Below, in pieces: positions 46,775 to 50,352 of a stretch of 50,352 bases of DNA (its first letter is position 1; every line of letters starts with the position of its first letter). Source of the stretch: an uncultured Eubacteriales bacterium (GTDB taxonomy: Bacteria > Bacillota > Clostridia > Peptostreptococcales > Anaerovoracaceae); assembly GCA_900315485.1 (NCBI GenBank), contig OMZI01000020.1, positions 1 through 50,352 on the forward strand, written 5' to 3'. Under the pieces are notes generated by a model. It had not been told where the DNA came from, did no database searches, and was given only the letters and a program-made list of their open reading frames with translations. Made by a program: the position numbers and the translations under genes.

Positions 46775-46906
46775 AGATCTATCCTCCATGTATTTCCGGT
46801 TCTCTGCAGTGCTGCGCGAAGCTCCCGGCACAGATGCGACCTTTGCCGCACATCATGGCCTGCTCACACCAGCTGCAGAGGATGGGGGAATTCCTGCTCA
46901 CCAGTG

Positions 46907-47536
46907 CTAGAAACCAAGATTTTCTCCTACAAGTATAACATGTATCCTGTCCGGATGATGTGAGTACCTGGTGATAAGGAACTGGCAGCAGATGGTATCA
47001 GGCGACTTGCAGTTCATGCACGAACCCGTCTTAGCGCACGGCGTATTCAGACCGAACCTCTGCGCATTGATCGGAGCCGCCACGTTGCGGGCCCTCTTCA
47101 TCGCACCTTCAACATCATCACATACCTTATTCATTCCGACGATCAGGACTACCTTCTTCGGGCCCTGAGCAATAGCGGAAACCCTGTTGGCATTTCCGTC
47201 AATGTTCACGAGTATGCCGTCCTCGGTCATCGCATTGGAGCTTGCCAGGAAGACATCAGCATCATAGGCGGCGAGCATTGCAGCCCTCTTGTCCTCTATC
47301 TCATCCCTGTCGATGAAGTTGTAATCGCCCTCCTTCAGAGCCTTCACAAGTCCGATCTCATGGACACTCATTCCGCCGCCCATGGTGACCGTGCTGCCCT
47401 CAGGAATGATCTCAAGCGCCATCTTCAGCGCCTCTTCCTTAGTATGTGCATAGTACCCCGTCATGTTGCGCGTCTTAAGACTCTTGATGATATTCGGTGC
47501 CAGCAGATCATTTCTCTTGATGATATTCTCGTTCAT
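46907..47536 (-). CDS. LUD-domain protein (LutC/YkgG-like)
   Basis: The 209-residue protein has IIPEGSTVTMGGGMSVHEIG, NAMTEDGILVNIDGNANRVS and VVLIVGMNKVCDDVEGAMKR, marks of the LUD (DUF162) fold found in LutB/LutC lactate-use proteins. Cysteine-rich segment CAKTGSCMNCKSPDTICC near residue 165-183 looks like an iron-sulfur site, as in the single-domain LUD proteins of Clostridia. Its ATG follows the stop of the reductase gene with no gap (TAAATG), so translation is coupled. Confidence 0.88.
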   Translation of the reverse strand: MNENIIKRNDLLAPNIIKSLKTRNMTGYYAHTKEEALKMALEIIPEGSTVTMGGGMSVHEIGLVKALKEGDYNFIDRDEIEDKRAAMLAAYDADVFLASSNAMTEDGILVNIDGNANRVSAIAQGPKKVVLIVGMNKVCDDVEGAMKRARNVAAPINAQRFGLNTPCAKTGSCMNCKSPDTICCQFLITRYSHHPDRIHVILVGENLGF

Positions 47537-48523
47537 TTATATTTTCCTTTCTTTCAGCACTGCAGCTATCTTCTCATACAGCGGCAGACTTATACCATAT
47601 TTTGCCGCTAGCCTCGGCACCTCATAGATGAGCCCGTCGATCTCCGAAGATCCGCCTCTCGCGACATCCCTCTGAAGCGATGTCGTCATGTCCGGCGCGA
47701 GTCCCTCGGTGATCTCGAGGTTGACTTTAACTACGTCTTCGCCAAAACCTATGCCCATCGCATCCGCCAGGTCTGAAATCTCCTGAACAAGTCCGGCAAA
47801 ACAGTCTCTCGCTTCACCCGGCTTCTGCACCGCTCCTATCGGCACATTGTAGTAGAGACCACATGCTCCCTGCGGCGATACGTATGAGAATTTCCGCATA
47901 GCGTCCCTTTCGATATTATCCGACAGGATCCCTTTTATTCCTGAATCACACAGGTCGTCCCTGACCTTCTCAAGAACAGGCATGACTTTTGCCGCCAGCC
48001 CCTCAGAGCCCTCAGCGCCATCTCCTGCGGTGCCGGCCTTCTGATCTCTTCTGAGGCCGAACACGACTCTCAGGATATCCCCCTTCATGAGGATGGTCCC
48101 CGGCTCGCTTATCTCAGAAGCGACATAAATGCAGCCGTCCGTCACCGTGATGCCCGGAAGTTTTTCCTGCATCTTTCCGCCCGTGCCGAAGATATTAAGG
48201 ATCGGGATCACGATCGTGTCAGGCCCTGCTGCTTCAGCGATGAACGGGAGCATCCCGTCGACAGCGTAGCCCTTCAGGCATACGAATATGACATCCGGCC
48301 TGCCTCCCGCCTCCAGAAACTCATCCGATGTGCATGCCTGCACCGGATCTATGACAAAATCTCCTTCCGGCTTCAGGACCTTAAGTCCGTTTTCCCGCAT
48401 AGCCGCAAGGTGTTTTCCCCGTGCGATGAAAGTGACATCATATCCCGCGCGTGCAAGGTGCGAACCGACAGCACCACCTGTCCCGCCTGCACCTATGATC
48501 ATGTATTTCAGATTCTTCTCCAT
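47537..48523 (-). CDS. Ketopantoate reductase (ApbA/PanE) family protein
   Basis: The start at 48523 (MEKNLKYMIIGAGGTGGAVG) has AGAAGGAACGG before it; a frame 60 codons longer runs through upstream non-coding DNA. The 328-residue protein has the NADPH loop GAGGTGGAVGSHLARAG, then VICLKGYAVDGML-like region (FVCLKGYAVDGMLPF) and the C-terminal helical domain with ITEGLAPDMTTSLQRDVARG, SEIDGLIYEVPRLA. The Asn/Lys/Glu set of PanE is plausible, but several subfamilies act on other 2-oxo acids. It is joined without gap to the LUD gene. Confidence 0.88.
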   Translation of the reverse strand: MEKNLKYMIIGAGGTGGAVGSHLARAGYDVTFIARGKHLAAMRENGLKVLKPEGDFVIDPVQACTSDEFLEAGGRPDVIFVCLKGYAVDGMLPFIAEAAGPDTIVIPILNIFGTGGKMQEKLPGITVTDGCIYVASEISEPGTILMKGDILRVVFGLRRDQKAGTAGDGAEGSEGLAAKVMPVLEKVRDDLCDSGIKGILSDNIERDAMRKFSYVSPQGACGLYYNVPIGAVQKPGEARDCFAGLVQEISDLADAMGIGFGEDVVKVNLEITEGLAPDMTTSLQRDVARGGSSEIDGLIYEVPRLAAKYGISLPLYEKIAAVLKERKI

Positions 48524-48720
48524 TACCCGTTCCTTCTGTCTAAGGCCGCCTTTAGCTTTCACATTGGGACCGCCCGCTGTTCGATTCTTCATAAAACAGG
48601 CCGTCTTTTTTCTACTGATTATGATAGCATATCTTCCTTTATCTTGTGTATCACTTATGCAGAAAACACAATATTTTGATGCATATACAGAGAACACGAT
48701 CATATGATGTCGCCAATATG

Positions 48721-48753
48721 AAAATGAGGAAACCGGTTTCCCGGCTTCCTCAT
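48721..48753 (-). terminator. Terminator of the surface-protein gene
   Basis: On minus ATGAGGAAGCCGG-GAAA-CCGGTTTCCTCAT is a near-perfect stem with a GNRA loop, then TTTTC, 44 nt after the stop at 48797. Confidence 0.85.
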
Positions 48754-48796
48754 TATTCCGTTTTTCAGAGAATCGTCTTTAAGCTACTGTACGCTG

Positions 48797-50352
48797 CTAT
48801 TCGATATCGTCTTCTCTGCGTCTTCTTGTGTAGATAGTTGCTGCAAGGCCTGACATTGCTGCTGCCATTACTGCCAGCCATTCACCGATAGGTGTTTCAT
48901 CACCGGTCTTGACTCCCTTAGCCTTGTCCTTATCCTTGTCTCCGCCAGGTGTCTTGCTCAGGCTGTTCTCAACAAGGTAGACCGTGTTGCCGTACTCATC
49001 CTCTGATTCATTGAGTTCACAGGATATTGAGCCGTCTTCGAGTACATCGATGACTATGTCTGTAGTGATCTTGTCATAGCCTTCAGGTGCATTGATCTCA
49101 CGCAGGACATATGTCTTGCCGGCTGTCATCTTGCTTCCGAAGTCGTGGAGCACGCCCTTCTTGGAGATCCAGCTGTCGACTTCTCTCATCGGTACGCCAT
49201 TATCATCTGCTTCATACAGAACGAGTTTTGCACCGTCGAGTTCCTCGCCGTTTCCTGCATCAACCTTGTTGACGCGGAAGTGGATAGCCTCGTACTCATC
49301 TGTCAGCTCTGCTGTAGCCTTATCGCCGTCCTTGACTTCTGCAGAAGTATTCGTCTTTGAGGAATCCTTCAGAACATAACCGTCTATCAGGGCATTGGTT
49401 TCAGTTACAGTATACTTTCCAGGTGCTACGTCCTTGAAGGTCTTAGTCCAGGTCTTGCCGCCGTCAGATGTTGTGAAGCCGTCCTTGGTGCCGAGTGTGA
49501 GCTCGACCTTGGTATCGCTTACATTTCCGTCCTTATCCAGCCACTTGCCGTCCGAAGTCTTGACTTCGAACTTCAGTGCAGCCTTCTCGACTTCTTCCTT
49601 AGTAACATCTCCGCCGACAGTTTTCCTGATTACGAGGTCGCCCTTCTTTTCGACTTCTTCGTATACGTCCTTCAGCTCAACAGTTGCCGTCTCACCGGCT
49701 GCAACTGTTGCTTCGCCTTCTGTTGTGCTTTGATCCTTGACCAGATCGTAGCCATCAACGTCACTGTTTGTCTCTTTTACAGTGTACTTACCTGCTGCTA
49801 CGTTCTCGAAGGTCTTGGTGTACTTGCCAGAACTTCAGTGCACCTTCGAACTCAGACTCTGTGATGTTGTCGCCGTCAACTGTCTTGGTGATAATCAGTT
49901 TTGTTGTCTCAGGAGCTTCTTCGTATACGTCCTTGAGTTCAACTGTTGCTGTCTTGCCATCCTCAACTGTTGCTTCGCCTTCCGTAGTACTCTGATCTTC
50001 AACAAGATCATAGCCGTCTACGTCGCTGTTGGTCTCTGTTACGGTGTACTTGCCTGCTGCTACGTTCTCGAAGGTCTTGGTGTACTTGCCATCATCGCCC
50101 TTCACGAAGCCGCCGTCCTTAAGTGTCAGTTCGACCTTTTCATCACTCAGCTTGCCGTCCTTATCCAGGTACTTGCCATCCTCGTTCTGGACTGTGAACT
50201 TCAGTGCACCTTCGAACTCAGACTCTGTGATGTTGTCGCCGTCAACTGTCTTGGTGATGATCAGCTTCGTTGTCTCAGGAGCTTCTTCTTCGTATACGTC
50301 CTTCAGCTCAACTGTTGCTGTCTCACCGGCTGCAACTGTTGCTTCGCCTTCT
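48797..50352 (-). pseudogene. Modular surface protein with DUF5979/CnaB-like repeats, frameshifted and partial
   Basis: The gene enters from beyond the right edge. Repeats of about 123 residues read ITKTVDGDNITESEFEGALK, KVELTLKDGGFVKGDDGKYT and FENVAAGKYTVTETNSDVDG, with a closing VELKDVYEE. Downstream lie a more diverged repeat (about 49440-49650), a CnaB/SpaA-like domain (FRVNKVDAGNGEELDGAKLV) and a C-terminal GVKTGDETPIGEWLAV, a membrane helix and RRRRE, which resembles a sortase signal but lacks the usual LP before xTG. The frame breaks at 49829/49830: compared with the intact unit, 104 nt are missing, so the upstream frame stops at 49788 while the downstream frame runs cleanly to 48797. 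A real mutation or a misassembly of near-identical repeats. Confidence 0.8.

Overview
The window looks like chromosome of an anaerobic Bacillota of the Clostridia type. The reasons are AAGGAGG-type ribosome binding sites before most genes, TTGACA/TATAAT promoters, rho-independent terminators, short-chain flavodoxin, iron-sulfur flavoproteins, a LUD protein, D-serine and diaminopropionate lyases, DUF6591-like lipoproteins and a repeat-rich Gram-positive surface protein. Genus cannot be told from the sequence. Nearly all genes lie on the minus strand. No rRNA, tRNA, CRISPR array, IS transposase or phage structural gene was seen.

Layout. (1) 213-9087 is visibly A/T-richer than most of the window and holds a gene cluster without metabolic function: a DUF4177-like protein, an Era/DUF697-like GTPase and a tightly packed operon of a coiled-coil protein, a HerA/FtsK-like ATPase, a protein joining a PD-(D/E)xK-like motif to a glycine-zipper tail, a DUF6508 protein and a 24-residue hydrophobic peptide. 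This is the best candidate for an undescribed system, possibly defensive. (2) 9200-20750 is a patchwork: a MerR-lipoprotein operon with a textbook 19-bp-spacer promoter, a sugar-phosphate isomerase-like protein, hicAB, lipoproteins, a PDZ membrane protein, flavodoxin, a TlpA-like thioredoxin, ybaK and an orphan protein resembling phage polyvalent-protein domains. (3) 20800-34300 has a YhcG nuclease, hydrolases, redox proteins, a FeoA-like protein with a structured leader, an EamA transporter, acetyltransferases, an SDR and an IclR regulator. (4) 34500-48800 is mainly metabolic: PfkB kinase, WYL regulator, DUF554, diaminopropionate ammonia-lyase, nitrilase, peptide deformylase, phosphoglycolate phosphatase-like enzyme, D-serine ammonia-lyase, a ketopantoate reductase-like enzyme and a LUD protein. 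Two amino-acid lyases suggest amino-acid catabolism. (5) 48797-50352 is the 3' part of a modular surface protein broken by a 104-nt deletion in one repeat.

The intergenic DNA is unusually rich. There are five copies of a 257-297 bp element with about 60-bp inverted ends, two copies of a 100-bp promoter-plus-hairpin element, about a dozen TGTCA-type palindromes (some containing stop codons of flanking genes), a decaying 53-bp minisatellite, four candidate structured RNAs, and at least three gene remnants (an alpha/beta hydrolase, a ZIP transporter and a DUF3990 protein). Several small proteins that are easily missed are also present (24, 34, 62, 70 and 71 residues).
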